Shown here in pieces: positions 1 through 11,004 of a DNA stretch of 64,000 nt. The notes beneath the pieces are model-generated. The model searched no databases. It saw only the letters and a program-made list of their open reading frames with translations, and had not been told where the DNA came from. Position 1 is the first letter of the stretch. Each line of letters opens with the position of its first letter. The translations under genes were made by a program, and so were the position numbers. The stretch is from Prostheceraeus crozeri (lineage: Eukaryota; Platyhelminthes; Polycladida; Euryleptidae): NCBI GenBank assembly GCA_907163375.1, contig CAJQUW010003207.1:37899-101898 (forward strand). The letters run 5' to 3'.

Positions 1-1194
1 ATAAGAGAAAATGCTTGAGATTTGATCTCTCTTTGACTTGCTTGTGCACATGAGCTAACAAGTCTAATGTTGAGGAAATTACTACGGCAATTGACTTTGG
101 TTGGTTTTGTGACGGGAAAGCCATAAACTATAAATAGCAACAAGCATTACAGCCTCATAAAATACACTAAGAATGCAATATTCCTATGAAATTGTTCGTT
201 TTCAGTATTCAACAAACATTAGTTTTAAAGAAAATTGATAGCATTCACCATTTACTTCATTTATATTGTTGCTGTATTTAACATTTGTATATCATATTAC
301 GCCAGTGTAACTAAAACGTTACGGTTCAAAAAAATGACGTGCCATGTCATGAATGAATATCCGAGCAAGTATTGATTGCTATTTTCGGTATTTGATGGAT
401 AATTAGATCACGCAAATGACATTGACAGTAAATTACATGTGGTCGTTCATACACTGAGCCTTTCAGTATATTAGCAGATTTAAAGACCATTTTTTGTCTA
501 ATTTCGTGATAAAATATAAGCACTAAAAAGTGATAAATTTTGAATTGGCGATTGTTTACCTGAAAATATGTGATAAATAATGTATGGTAATCAAAATATT
601 GTATCATATGTCGCAAGCTGGAGAAGACAGCAGATTCCGAAAAGTGCTGTAACGAAAACGTTACACTGGCGCTAAATGGGTTAAGGGTTCATTAGGACAG
701 AGATCCGTGGGATTTTCTATCTTTGCCTTGAATTTATTTATGCAGGATGCGGTACATATGTTAGGAGAAATAAAGACTTGATACATAAATGCTTAGGCCT
801 GAAATTTATTTGTTTTCGGGTTACAACAGATTTTCGTTATTATGGCGGCCATTTTGAATTAGGCCTATAACGTCATTATTTGACATATGCATGTATGCAA
901 CTTATTGGCTTATCACTAGTCACAAATGAAAGGAAATGGTCGACTTTACGTCTGTTCGCAACACATTATTCGGCCTTAAAATCAAACATTTTCGAGATAT
1001 AGCCTATTTTACAATCATGGCGGCCATTTTGAAAGATGACGTCATAATTTGGCAATGGCTCATAGATGATTTTGGTGACTGACATACATGATATCTGTGA
1101 CATGGATACTTTCCAAAAATACAAGTGCTTAAGGGCTCAGATTGTTTTCGTTTGAAGGCTGTTCCCGCCGGGTGTTGAATGAGCGCATGGGTGT
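1..1194. other. Left flank, no gene recognised
   Basis: No supported coding region. Two similar blocks sit at about 841-880 and 1016-1055, each with ATGGCGGCCATTTT followed by an ACGTCA-type motif; the second contains a full TGACGTCA at 1037-1044. The first resembles a YY1 site, the second a CRE. An 89-codon minus-strand reading frame at 347-616 has no recognisable features and is treated as chance. Confidence 0.5.
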
Positions 1195-1205
1195 ATTCTC
1201 ATGTA
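1195..1205. repeat. Left target-site duplication of the RTE-like LINE
   Basis: ATTCTCATGTA occurs here and again at 4653-4663, exactly bracketing the LINE. Directly inside lies a TA-rich microsatellite, which on the minus strand is the 3' tail of the element. Simple-repeat tails are typical of RTE-type LINEs. Confidence 0.65.
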
Positions 1206-1299
1206 TATATATATTTGTAGTCTACCACGTGGTAGGTCACACACAATACAACAATAGGAAAGAAAGAAACAAAGTCAAAGATAACTGCAAAGTCATTGC

Positions 1300-3012
1300 T
1301 TAAATGTTCGTCACAAACTTCTTCCATTTTTCTCGATCTTCACTCAGACGTTTCAATTCTCCATATGAATTCACCCCGTCTTTCCACTTGAGATCGTCCA
1401 GCCACCTCGCTCGTTTTCTTCCTCTTGTTCTCTTCCCGTTGATCTTCGTTTCAAGGATTTTGGTGAGAATGCCATCGTGTCGGAGTTGGTGACCCACATA
1501 GTTGCCTTTTCGACTCGTGATGGTGTTCAGTAGGCATCGTTTTTCATTTGCTTTCATCAAAATTTCATCATTTGTTACTCTGTCAGTCCACTTGATGTTC
1601 ATAATTCTTCTCCAAAACCACATCTCTGCTGCCTCCAGGTATTTGACGTCACGATGTCTGAGTGTCCAGCTCTCGCAACCGTAAAGAAGGGTGCTCCAAC
1701 AGTAGGTCTTTACCATACGCTTCTTGAATTCAATGCTGTTGGATGTCGTGGTCACTTCTTGTACTTTCTTGAAATAGGACTGTTTCGCTTGAGAGATTCT
1801 TGACCTTATTTCTTTCGTACATCGTCCGTCACTTGTTAGAATTGAGCCTAAATACTTGAAATTGTCGACTTTTTCCAGAACTTCATTTCCCACTCGCATT
1901 GTGAAAGGAGAAGGCGAATTTGTTTTCGAAAATATCATAACTTTAGTTTTCTTAGTGTTGATCTTCATGCCGTACTTTTCTGCAGTGTCATTTAAGCTGT
2001 TCATTATGATTTGAAGTCCTCTGAGGCTCGAAGATAACATGGCCTGGTCGTCTGCATATCTAATCGCTGTTGTTCTTTTTCCACACAAATTGACTCCGTG
2101 ATTTGCCACTTTTGAATTTACTTCGTTAGCTAAGAATTGTATACACACATTAAAGAGCATTGGTGATATGATGCATCCTTGACGTACTCCACGCAGAATA
2201 GGGACTTCTCCAGTGAGATCATTACCTACTTTTATGACTGCTTTCTGATGCTGGTATAACTGTGCTATAATGTTTACTTCAGTTTCATTTATTCCAATGC
2301 TGACGAGAATGTTCCACAGGGTACTCCAATTGACTCGGTCAAACGCTTTCTCAAAATCTATCATGGCAACAAATAATGATCGATTGGCTTCGATATATCT
2401 TTCACTTAGCGTTCTGATTGCTGTTATTGCATCTCTCGTTCCTCGTTTCGATCTGAAGCCAAACTGCTCTTCAGTAAGATGTTCTTCTATTCTGGTTGTG
2501 ATTCTTCTTTCGATAATGGCAAGAAGTACTTTTGATGTATGTGAAATCAGACTGATTGTTCTATAGTTCTTGCAGTCGGTAGCACGCACAGTTTTGGGAA
2601 TGGGGATCAAAATGATTTTCGTGAAATCTTCGGGCCAGATTCCAGATTCAAGGATTTTGTTGCACATTTGAGTAATCGTTATCGTCCCAACATGCTCAAG
2701 CCCTTTAATCAATTCAGCTGGGATCTCGTCAACTCCAGGGCTTTTTCCGACTTTCAGTCTTTTTATCGCCATCTCTACTTCGGAATTGAGAATTGAGTTA
2801 ACTTCCTGTACTGCATTCTCGGAGATAGGTCTCGGACTGTAATTTGGGTCCCCATATAATTCACCAATATACTCTTCCCATCTGTTTTTCACATCCTCAG
2901 GTTCAATCAAGTTTTCTCCAATATTTGACTTTATCATTGTTGATCTGTACGACGGTTTCCGTAGATGTTGTTTGATATTGTAGTACGCTTGGTCAGTCTT
3001 ACTCTCTTTCAT
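1300..3012 (-). CDS. LINE reverse transcriptase ORF (RTE-like)
   Basis: 570 residues. It carries the reverse transcriptase blocks in order: KSPGVDEIPAELIK near residues 90-103, the NYRTISLISHTSK block, MIDFEKAFDRVNW, GVRQGCIISPMLFN, and the catalytic RYADD box. After the palm comes the C-terminal block typical of these LINEs (LLYGCESWTL, then a DRVTNDEIL-type region). It copies element RNA at a nicked chromosomal target. It has no endonuclease of its own; that is in the ORF just upstream. Its ATG overlaps the stop of that ORF by one base (TGATG), so the pair is either translated by termination-reinitiation or is one protein split by a single-base shift. Confidence 0.88.
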   Translation of the reverse strand: MKESKTDQAYYNIKQHLRKPSYRSTMIKSNIGENLIEPEDVKNRWEEYIGELYGDPNYSPRPISENAVQEVNSILNSEVEMAIKRLKVGKSPGVDEIPAELIKGLEHVGTITITQMCNKILESGIWPEDFTKIILIPIPKTVRATDCKNYRTISLISHTSKVLLAIIERRITTRIEEHLTEEQFGFRSKRGTRDAITAIRTLSERYIEANRSLFVAMIDFEKAFDRVNWSTLWNILVSIGINETEVNIIAQLYQHQKAVIKVGNDLTGEVPILRGVRQGCIISPMLFNVCIQFLANEVNSKVANHGVNLCGKRTTAIRYADDQAMLSSSLRGLQIIMNSLNDTAEKYGMKINTKKTKVMIFSKTNSPSPFTMRVGNEVLEKVDNFKYLGSILTSDGRCTKEIRSRISQAKQSYFKKVQEVTTTSNSIEFKKRMVKTYCWSTLLYGCESWTLRHRDVKYLEAAEMWFWRRIMNIKWTDRVTNDEILMKANEKRCLLNTITSRKGNYVGHQLRHDGILTKILETKINGKRTRGRKRARWLDDLKWKDGVNSYGELKRLSEDREKWKKFVTNI

Positions 3013-4259
3013 CAGTCGTTCAATTTCTTCACAGTTTCTTGTCCACCATTCTTCCTCTTCGATCTTTTGGCATCACGTCTGATTTGATTGTGTAGCTCTC
3101 GGTATCGTCTCTTTGATTCATCATCCTTCCTGTTTTTGAGTGATCGTCTTTCTTCCATTTTCTTTACTATTTCATTCGTGATGTACGGCTTACGAGGAAT
3201 AATTTTCCGGGTACCGATACAGGTGGTTGCACTTGAGATCACCGCTGTTTTTACGTCTTTCCATTCAAATGTGCTGTTTTGAAGCTGTCGTTCGCATTCT
3301 GATTGAAATTTCTTCTTCACTTCGATGTTCTTCAGGGCTTCGAGGTTCCATCTTGGTTCAGGAGGTTTTCTTCTTACCCTTTTCAGTGTTGTTCTGCAGT
3401 CCATTACCAAAAGTGTGTGGTCGCTACCTACATCTGCTCCAGGGTATGTTCGAACATTCTTGGCTGAATTTTTGAAACGCTTGCGGCAGATGATGTAGTC
3501 TATTTGATTTCTAGTTTTCCCATCTGGGCTTATCCAAGTATAAAGTCTTCTAGGGTGGTGTTCGAAGAGGGTGTTCGTAATTTTTAAGTCTAGCTCTTGA
3601 CAGAATTCGAGTAACCGGGTGCCGCGATCATTTCTGACTCCTAAACTGAAATTTCCTATTTCTTCCTTGCTGTCTTCACACTGTTTTCCAACAATGGCAT
3701 TAAAATCTCCAAGAATGTATAACGGCTCATTATTTTTTATTATTTTCATTAATTCCTTGATGTCTTCATACACCTCTTCTACCAATTGATCGTCTGCAGA
3801 CTGGGTCGGCATATATACCTCAATAAGATTTATATTTCGGGGAGCATTTTCAATTTGAATCAACATTACTCTTTCATTTTTGCACCAATAATTTCTCACA
3901 CTACGACTCCATTTCTTCGAGACAATAAAACCAACTCCGTTTATTTTCTTTCTTTCATTTCCAGAGAAGAAAACACGAGACTGATTTGTATTGAATTCGC
4001 CTGTGGCTTTGTATCTCATTTCAGATATTCCCAATATGTCGATCTTCAATCTCTTCATTTCTAGTTCAACATTTGCGATCTTTTCCGGTGATGACATGGT
4101 TCTTACATTCCAGTGAGCAATACGCATGCGATTTTCCTCAGTAGCGTGTTGACGGTCCGAGTTCACCTGAGGTCCATGATACTTCCGACCGAGCGAGACA
4201 TTCTTTTGAATATCCTTGACGCTGTTGTTTCTCTGATTTCCCATTGTAAACTGCATCAT
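3012..4259 (-). CDS. LINE apurinic-type endonuclease ORF (EEP fold)
   Basis: 415 residues. The exonuclease-endonuclease-phosphatase fold is evident from RIAHWNVRTM near residue 47, DILGISEMRY, YILGDFNAIVG, NQIDYIICRK and the C-terminal GSDHTLLVMDC with the catalytic SDH. It nicks target DNA so that the reverse transcriptase encoded just downstream can prime on it. After the endonuclease the chain runs into a basic linker (KRRYRELHNQIRRDAKRSKR) that in related single-ORF LINEs leads into the reverse transcriptase, so separation at TGATG may be secondary. The start lies about 390 bp inside the 5' end, which fits a leader. Confidence 0.87.
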   Translation of the reverse strand: MMQFTMGNQRNNSVKDIQKNVSLGRKYHGPQVNSDRQHATEENRMRIAHWNVRTMSSPEKIANVELEMKRLKIDILGISEMRYKATGEFNTNQSRVFFSGNERKKINGVGFIVSKKWSRSVRNYWCKNERVMLIQIENAPRNINLIEVYMPTQSADDQLVEEVYEDIKELMKIIKNNEPLYILGDFNAIVGKQCEDSKEEIGNFSLGVRNDRGTRLLEFCQELDLKITNTLFEHHPRRLYTWISPDGKTRNQIDYIICRKRFKNSAKNVRTYPGADVGSDHTLLVMDCRTTLKRVRRKPPEPRWNLEALKNIEVKKKFQSECERQLQNSTFEWKDVKTAVISSATTCIGTRKIIPRKPYITNEIVKKMEERRSLKNRKDDESKRRYRELHNQIRRDAKRSKRKNGGQETVKKLND

Positions 4260-4652
4260 GATTGGAACTTGGGAGGTGATATTGCAGTGGTTTCCCGTTG
4301 CCTACTGCAAAGTGGACTGAAGTGGACCACCATTACTCTTCCTGGTTGTTCGTCCGCCGTTGCCGCCGTTGACTTCCAGGGTTAGTCAACCAATTGGTTC
4401 TCCATTGATGGATTCGCCCTCAAGAATCCGTCTTCAAAGGATCCGCCGTTGGTCTTCGCCGTAACCCTAGCACGGGTTCTGCGATATACCCCGCAGCACT
4501 GGGTCCCTGTCTGAACTTAGCCATTGCTCCCGCAATGCCCACCCCCGCGACGTGGACGCGCCAGACAAGAATTACCAAAGTGTAGAGTAGAGAATTGGCT
4601 CTACCTACCTTTGGCCGGGTTAACTACCCTGTGATGGTCCAGGGCAGAGGGC

Positions 4653-4663
4653 ATTCTCATGTA
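4653..4663. repeat. Right target-site duplication of the RTE-like LINE
   Basis: Second copy of ATTCTCATGTA, immediately 5' of the LINE (on the minus strand). See 1195-1205. Confidence 0.65.
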
Positions 4664-7600
4664 ATATGCCTATATTCAATATACAGAATATTTCAAAAAG
4701 TGTTTATTTGAGATGCCGATTGATGCATCAAATTCTATAAATTATCCATCTGCAGTTTCTTGTTTTTGAACTAGAAACTGCCACATATGGATATCTGAAA
4801 ATGACATCTTTCAGTAGGGCATCTACAAAATTTTATCTTTCACTGTGACAGTACTTCTCAAATTTTCTCGATTCAATGAGGATCACACTTTTCGTTTAAT
4901 ATGCTCGGAAACACTAAATACGCTGTCTGCTGGAACCGACATCGGTGGGGTCGACAGTTGCTGCAGCTTGTGTAAAGTTGGATTGCACATTCATCACGCA
5001 ATGATTACACGTTTATGGGATTCGAGGATGAACAGGATCTGTTTACTTGTGGTTATCGAAAAAGGCACAGATTGATGTCCAGGATTTGTTTACATGTGCG
5101 CATCACAAAAGCATACTGCATTTATTGATGGAATGAATTTAATGACAGGATGAGTTTACATGTGGGAACGTAACATTTGAATGATGTCTGATTTATCTTT
5201 TTGACATATCATTACCTCTTCAGTGTTTTGTCAGCCACTTTGTGTGGGACCCCGCTCGTCTGGGTTAGAGTGTTCAGGTTAGGGGTCGAAACACAACTAG
5301 ACGAGTACCTGCTGATGACTGACGGACTGCAGTATTATGTTTTATATCCTTAATCGGTAGATGAAGTAATGATCGATGTATTGTATTTCAAATGAAGAAA
5401 TGTTGGATTCCATGAAGTATCATAAGCGGATTAAGAAACTGGCGATAACAAATTCAAGTGAAGAAATAGTATTTTCCATGAGTAGTCTCATGTATTGTGT
5501 AGTTCGATTGCTTTCGGTGTAGTAGAGTGTCATTGTAATTATATTGTTTGCCTCCATTATCCACCTTCCTCTTATCCACAATTACCATTATCCACCATGT
5601 GTAGTGTCAGATATAGTGTAGCATTAGTTCACTTGTAATCAGTGTAGTAGCCTCATTGTATTTCCGTGTTTTACCTCACACTTTTCCAATTTTTATCGAT
5701 CGGTCTCCTGTTGTTTTATAATATCTATTTTGAATTTCCTTAACCTATGGTGACCATTGTCCTATTCTATTTCCACTACCAGCACCTGTAGTCGGTACAG
5801 TGTATAAGACGTCTGTTTTGAAAGTGTATGCGGCAGTTTTTGGAATCAATGGTATTATTATAGAAGAAGTATTATATTATCAGTAAGAATGAATGGTATT
5901 ACAAGTATTAAGAGTTCCATTTCTACGTGATATTGGGCCAAAGCTGATCAATTTTAATTCGTTTCCACGAGAAAGCTCCATTGAGTTCTTTTAAGAACTG
6001 ATTAATCCAATAGTTACAGTATAGCATTGCATCTGTACACTTGCGGATTGGAGAACGCCATCAATCCTCATTAGGACTACTTCAGTTAATAATTTAAATT
6101 AGTAAGCATTATATTCTATTATAAATGGCTGCTGGGATGATTTTCATCATCGTATGAGAATTTAAAATTCTCTTCTATTGCTTCAGCTCCTCAGACAAGC
6201 ATATCCGGATGGAGACCACTTGCGTGGATAAATGCTACCAACCGTGCATGTGAGGAATGTTTGATAAAATTACAAGTATATATAGCATAGAACTCTCTCT
6301 ACAGGCATCATGAATGCACACATGTCTTACATGCTTGGTGGTACACGCACATTCCAAGTCTATGAATTGTTTTTAAGTACCAAGACATCAGTACGTTCTT
6401 ATGATAGATTTCTGAGAAAATCGTGAGCTACTCTTGGCATGCCTTTCTAAAATCTAAAAGGGATAGCTCTACGCAACTGTTCCAAAGTCATTGATAAAAT
6501 GTGAATTTATACAAAAATGTGAGGCACACCAGCATCAATAAGTTAGGTCTACTCCAAACATGAGATTGTATGAGATCCATAGGCCTGCATACATGAACAT
6601 ATTCTTCATGATTTGTGATTTATTGACTATGACTGATGCCAAAGTATGACAGTGTCTAGAATAGCAGTTGGGACTGCTGTGATCCTTTCCGAAAAGTTAC
6701 TGATGTATCTTCATTCATACAATTTTTGCAAATTATTTTTGTGCAAGGATTTTAAAAGTTTGACCTAAATAATTTGCTTGTCGTCTTACAGATTATGTTA
6801 ATATGCATAGGGCGAGTAGGGTCTAGGCTAAGATGAACTCACCAGCTACATTATATGGGCATCTGCAACAGGTCTTCAAGCAATTCTTCTTTTTGGTAGT
6901 TGCATTGATGTAATGAATTTTTGCTGCTTTTAAACTGAAAACGAAATATCAAAATAATGTTATGAGTTATATTACAGACGCCTACAATAAAAAATTCTAG
7001 CAGCGTTCTTCCAACTGAAAAACATAAAAACATGCATAAAGCGAAAAAACATATTTCTTTGTTTAATTCCCCAAAGCATGAGTAGTAGCTCCATCACCGA
7101 CCGAAGGACGGAGGGAGCAAACGCAATTGATGACCGTCACCCGAAGTTAAAAAGTTGAACATGAATCACATGAGTTGGCAACTCCTCATGTTTGACGTCA
7201 ATGTCCCTTGACTTCACGTTTAGCTTGTCTTTGTGATAACACATAGGACATCCTTTGTGCAACACTGGCGCTGACTACTGAAAGCAGGAAAAACAACTTC
7301 GCGTTTCTCATATATAGTAAAAACCAAGTAGAAAGTCAAGTAGAAAGGTATTGGATTAAGAATGGATTGCTGCCCTTTCCCGAGAACGCCTAAACGGCCT
7401 TCATGAGGCCACCTTCAGATACAACTCATAGTGGTCCCAAGTCCATGGCATGTCTTCGGATGTGTATGCAGAGGGGAAGGTTGAAAAATAAGATGAAAGG
7501 AAGTGAGGCCATGCTCACGCCACACGTAAAGAAAAGACACTTTCTATCTTCTTTGTGAGTAGTGAACAAGCTCTTTTTATAGGAATAAGTTACTTTACCG

Positions 7601-8930
7601 TAGTAGAATCATCAACGAAGAATTCATGTGAATGTGAACAGGGTGCTATGCGTTTAGTGAATAACCAAGTGCATTTAGAAACTCACTACGCTGATGTGAA
7701 ATACGCAAACGTGTGATATAAGAAGCAATCCAACACTTAAATACATAGAGTAGGGATATATAGGTAGAGTGTCGACTCAAAAAAGTATCTGTATACAGTG
7801 AAAAATTTTATATGAAGAGATTCAGTTTCGTGCCGAGATTACGTTCCCGTGGTCCAAAAAACTATTTGAGAACTTTTGAAAAAAGTCAAAATTTGCCAAT
7901 TTATATACTACCGAGATGACTCTCCTACATAAGTAGCATGACACAAGTTGGATATCAAAAGGAATTAATATTTGCTAATAAGCATCCTATCTAAGCGGAA
8001 ATCAAGCTGATTATCAAGGAAATTTCATGAATGTATTATAATGAAAGTCTTCATGAAAAAGTCACGATATCATTCGTGCTTTCTTGGCTGAAATTTCAAG
8101 TTTTTAATTCAATTTTCACCGGCATGATTTCAAGATTCACTAAATTCATGTTTCATTTCTTGAATCTGAATAGTGATGTGGACCCATTTACATCTTTCAA
8201 ATTTGATTGAAATCATTGTCTTTGATTATGTGATTTTACTGTGCCAGTGGCAGATTGCCTGTGATATGATCACTCTTAATTTAAGAAAATACGCTTGAGG
8301 TGAGCATGAAAGTAATAAGAACCGATCGAATTACTAATTTAGCAAACATTAAATCTCCGAGGCTATCATGAGAATCTGAAATATCATCATTCCTTCTGCA
8401 TAACAATCATGATCACTCAATTCCGCTGTATTTCTTCAAAACTGAAAAAAATTTGCATCTCTCACATTTGGTGACAATACCACATGTATCTCCCTTGAGT
8501 TCATTTAACAAAATCGAAAGTGTATACGCATTGGGGATTTAAAAATGCGGAGGTACCACTCTACCTAATATAATGCACTTACTCTATGATATGGTCATAT
8601 GAGATCAGGACGGTGCATCACTACAGTTCGTTCTAAATGTTTTTCATAATAAACGTGCACATGAATCCTGTAGGATATAAAATTGTGATGTGTTCGCGTC
8701 TGTTAGCGAAGTATCGGTTAAAACTACGCAGTTGATAAAACTAAAACACCTCATCGACATGTAGTTGCATTATCCAGCATCTTCTTATATGAAGTTAGAA
8801 CAGCAATGAATGAGAACTGAACATCTCATCACTATGACTTTTAGGGAGGATAGATCATCACACGAGTTCGGCATCCAAAACTAAATGCTGTTGTTGCGTC
8901 GCATCAGGCATATTCAGATTCACCTGAACG
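4664..8930. other. Intergenic DNA, nothing recognised
   Basis: AT-rich DNA with many stops in all frames. Reading frames at 4845-5075 and 6851-7033 are short, lack recognisable motifs and look accidental. No repeat family was identified by eye. Confidence 0.4.
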
Positions 8931-8984
8931 TCCATTCTTGACAATCAACATATTTTGAAATTGTTTGATTGCATGATGACTCAT

Positions 8985-9483
8985 TTCATAACTTCATAGC
9001 TTGTGGCAAGAGACCTTGGGCATTCGTTAAAAGCTATAGAAATTGTTGCAAATATAAATGAAAATTTCGAAACTGGCTCATTAGTTGAGCGACTAATGGA
9101 TCTGGATAGCATGCTATGAATCATGACTTGAATCGTTGTTGCATAGAGGATTTCTGCATGCCACATTGCAATGACAGTGAAATTAGGAGGTTGAAATCGG
9201 AGGGACTTGGAATGAAAATGAAAAAAGTGGAACCTATAAGTGATTTGTCGAAAAAAGATCTATCAATAAAATTGACTTCACGAGAAAATTGGAAATATAG
9301 ATGTTTAAATTATTTTTTGAACGGAGCTGCATCTTGTGTTTTAAACGGGTAAGGTCCCTTCTCTTATTGCCATGTTCACATATTGGTAGGTGTTCTACAT
9401 GTTATGTAGCCATGGAAACTACATTTTGTCCCCTTTGTGGTGAAGAAATAATTTCAACAGTCAGTGTACATGTATATCACTGA
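8985..9483 (+). pseudogene. IAP-like UBA-RING protein relic
   Basis: Collinear with the better-preserved gene at 51602-51090, but spread over several frames with stops. The block HCNDSEIRRLK (near 9160-9195) is almost identical between the two. The following part, 9301-9483, is a RING finger: CILCF, then CSHIGRCSTC and a final CPLC. In inhibitor-of-apoptosis proteins such a C-terminal RING is a ubiquitin ligase, and the region before it resembles their UBA domain. No BIR domain is visible. Frame changes near 9100 and 9340 make it non-functional as it stands. Confidence 0.65.
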
Positions 9484-9879
9484 TGAGGTTTGATGCAATC
9501 TTTGACGATTTCAGAACAACCATCTCTGTCTCACCCCTGTATCACCGTCTCATTGAAAAGAGGAAACATGATTTTGCAAAGCAGTAGATTCTTGTGTTCG
9601 AAAAAGCTATTGTCATCCACTGATTGTAGAGAGATGATGCATCGCTTGAGTGATGCTATCATCATTCATGCAAACTGTGAAGATTTTGACTATCTGCTAT
9701 CTGATAATTACTAACCAAAGCAGTCTATGAATACACTTTCATCACTGCTACATAATGGCCCTCTTTCATTGCCTTTCTTGGAGTTATGTGTTCTACAAGT
9801 TGTTTATGGGAAGCCTTTTCCACTTAAACACAATTGATGCAAAGGCACTAAATTATGCGAGTATCACTGTACAAACAGC
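9484..9879 (+). other. Relic spacer with a short unknown frame
   Basis: A 74-codon frame at 9490-9714 lies where the 207-aa unknown gene sits in the intact element. I could not establish similarity, and there is no motif. The rest is AT-rich DNA without a gene. Confidence 0.3.
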
Positions 9880-10155
9880 TTGTTCATGTCTGTCTCACAA
9901 TATGCAATAATGTGCTCGGAAAATCGAAAAGTGCGTTATATGAAATTAGATAGCAAAATAGCCAATGCGATTGCCAGGCATGGTAAAGTTCTTCGCACCT
10001 TAAGCATTCAAAAAGCATCAATTCCTACAAAGCGTAAATTACTATCACAAGGCGGCGGCTTCTTGCCCTTTTAGGGCCTATCCTCATGACAGCTGCTGGT
10101 CCTGCTTTGGGAGGATTAGCTGGTGCTCTCGCAAATAAAGCCACAAATGGATAGA
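9880..10155 (+). pseudogene. Core-like basic GGFL protein relic
   Basis: The frame 9880-10074 contains a basic stretch (IPTKRKLLSQ) followed by GGGFLPF and a stop. A shifted frame just downstream continues with the Ala/Gly/Leu-rich hydrophobic tail expected after this motif. The intact homologue is at 59053-59418, where the same basic region leads to GGFLSAIL. These short, Lys/Arg-rich proteins with a hydrophobic GGFL tail resemble the virion core/pX-like proteins of Polintons and adenoviruses. Position directly before the ATPase relic matches the third element. One frame change breaks it. Confidence 0.6.
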
Positions 10156-10193
10156 TACTAAGTTAGATGGTAAAGCTCTTCATTAAAGTCAAC

Positions 10194-10786
10194 ATGGATT
10201 TCAGTTTACGCTGCAATTGCACTATGTGCATCGTAGGACCATCTCATAGTGACAAGACACATTTAGCACTGGAATTGTTGCAATGACCTTCTGGACCTCA
10301 CACCGAATCGCGTTGTTTGGTGCCATGGAATTCATCAACATGACTTACATCATGAATTGACTGGCAAGGGTTACTTGGTTCAACCGGGAATTATCAGCCC
10401 TGCTGATATTATCGTTCCTGATGATTTACTCAATAAGAGCAAGAAGTCACAAGAAAAAACTGCCATGTTAACCAAGGATGCTCATCGCTTTATCATGCTT
10501 TATCATTTTTATTACGAAAAACATTTTTTCCATGTGGAAAGGAATCACGTCCTCGAAGTCTAAACACACATTACTACATCATCTTTAAAATTCTCGTGAC
10601 AGAAGTCAAGTTGAATTCCTATCTCGACAAGATCTTCCTCGCTCGCAAGTCAAAAGCGTATTTTTAGTATTTGAGACCGCTACGAAAGACCATATAACTA
10701 TTTATTTTTTGATTTTACCTAGGAGTATCCTGAGGATAATCGCTTGCGCAGTCATCTTTTTGAGAACCCAATGATCATATATAAAC
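10194..10786 (+). pseudogene. Packaging ATPase relic
   Basis: An ATG at 10194 opens a frame with the P-loop region CIVGPSHSDKT, where the Walker A glycine before lysine has become Asp. A stop follows within about 30 codons. The downstream frame 10357-10563 keeps a Walker B-like block (DIIVPDDLL, with Pro in the hydrophobic strand) and the following NKSKKS. Homologous blocks in the intact gene at 48808-48173 are GPSQSGKT and LLVLDDLL. The protein pumped DNA into capsids; this copy cannot work, because both ATP-binding motifs are altered and the frame is broken. Confidence 0.75.
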
Positions 10787-10790
10787 TGCT

Positions 10791-11004
10791 ATGAATGGTT
10801 ATCAAAGCATGATTTCTGTTCAAGAAGAAGAATACATGCATTTGACAACAATGCAGACTGCTTAGCAGCCTTGGGCAAAACAACTGTCACAACTCAATCA
10901 GCAATATGAACAAGAAGCTGTTCAAAGTAGCAATCCGTTCGAGAGTATGATAAAGCAGAGTTCTACTTTGGAAGAAATGTAACAATTCAAAGAAAAGGTT
11001 TAAA
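10791..11004 (+). pseudogene. 5' part of the 226-aa-type conserved Polinton gene, split by an insertion
   Basis: From an ATG at 10791 the frame reads a start very like its homologues (SVQEEEYMHLTTMQ here, VIPQDEYVQLTAMQ at 60070). In-frame stops follow at about residues 25 and 64. Similarity stops at about 11000, where the R2-like element begins; the rest of the gene lies at 14335-14500. Confidence 0.7.

Larger units (their letters stand above)
1206..4652 (-). mobile_element. Near full-length RTE-like non-LTR retrotransposon
   Basis: A 3.45-kb minus-strand LINE. From its 5' end (4652) it has a GC-rich leader of about 390 bp, an apurinic-type endonuclease ORF (4259-3012), a reverse transcriptase ORF (3012-1300), a short 3' untranslated region and a (TA)n tail. 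The 11-bp direct repeats 1195-1205 and 4653-4663 are its target duplication. Length, domain order and the family often mislabelled 'craniofacial development protein 2-like' fit the RTE/BovB side of LINE diversity. Both ORFs are long and open, so the insertion is probably recent; I cannot judge activity. Confidence 0.85.

Noticed and set aside
5215-5330. Possible tRNA- or SINE-like stretch (GGGACCCCGCTCG, GGTTAGGGGTCGAAAC)
   Set aside because: It has a B-box-like fragment but no cloverleaf could be paired by eye.
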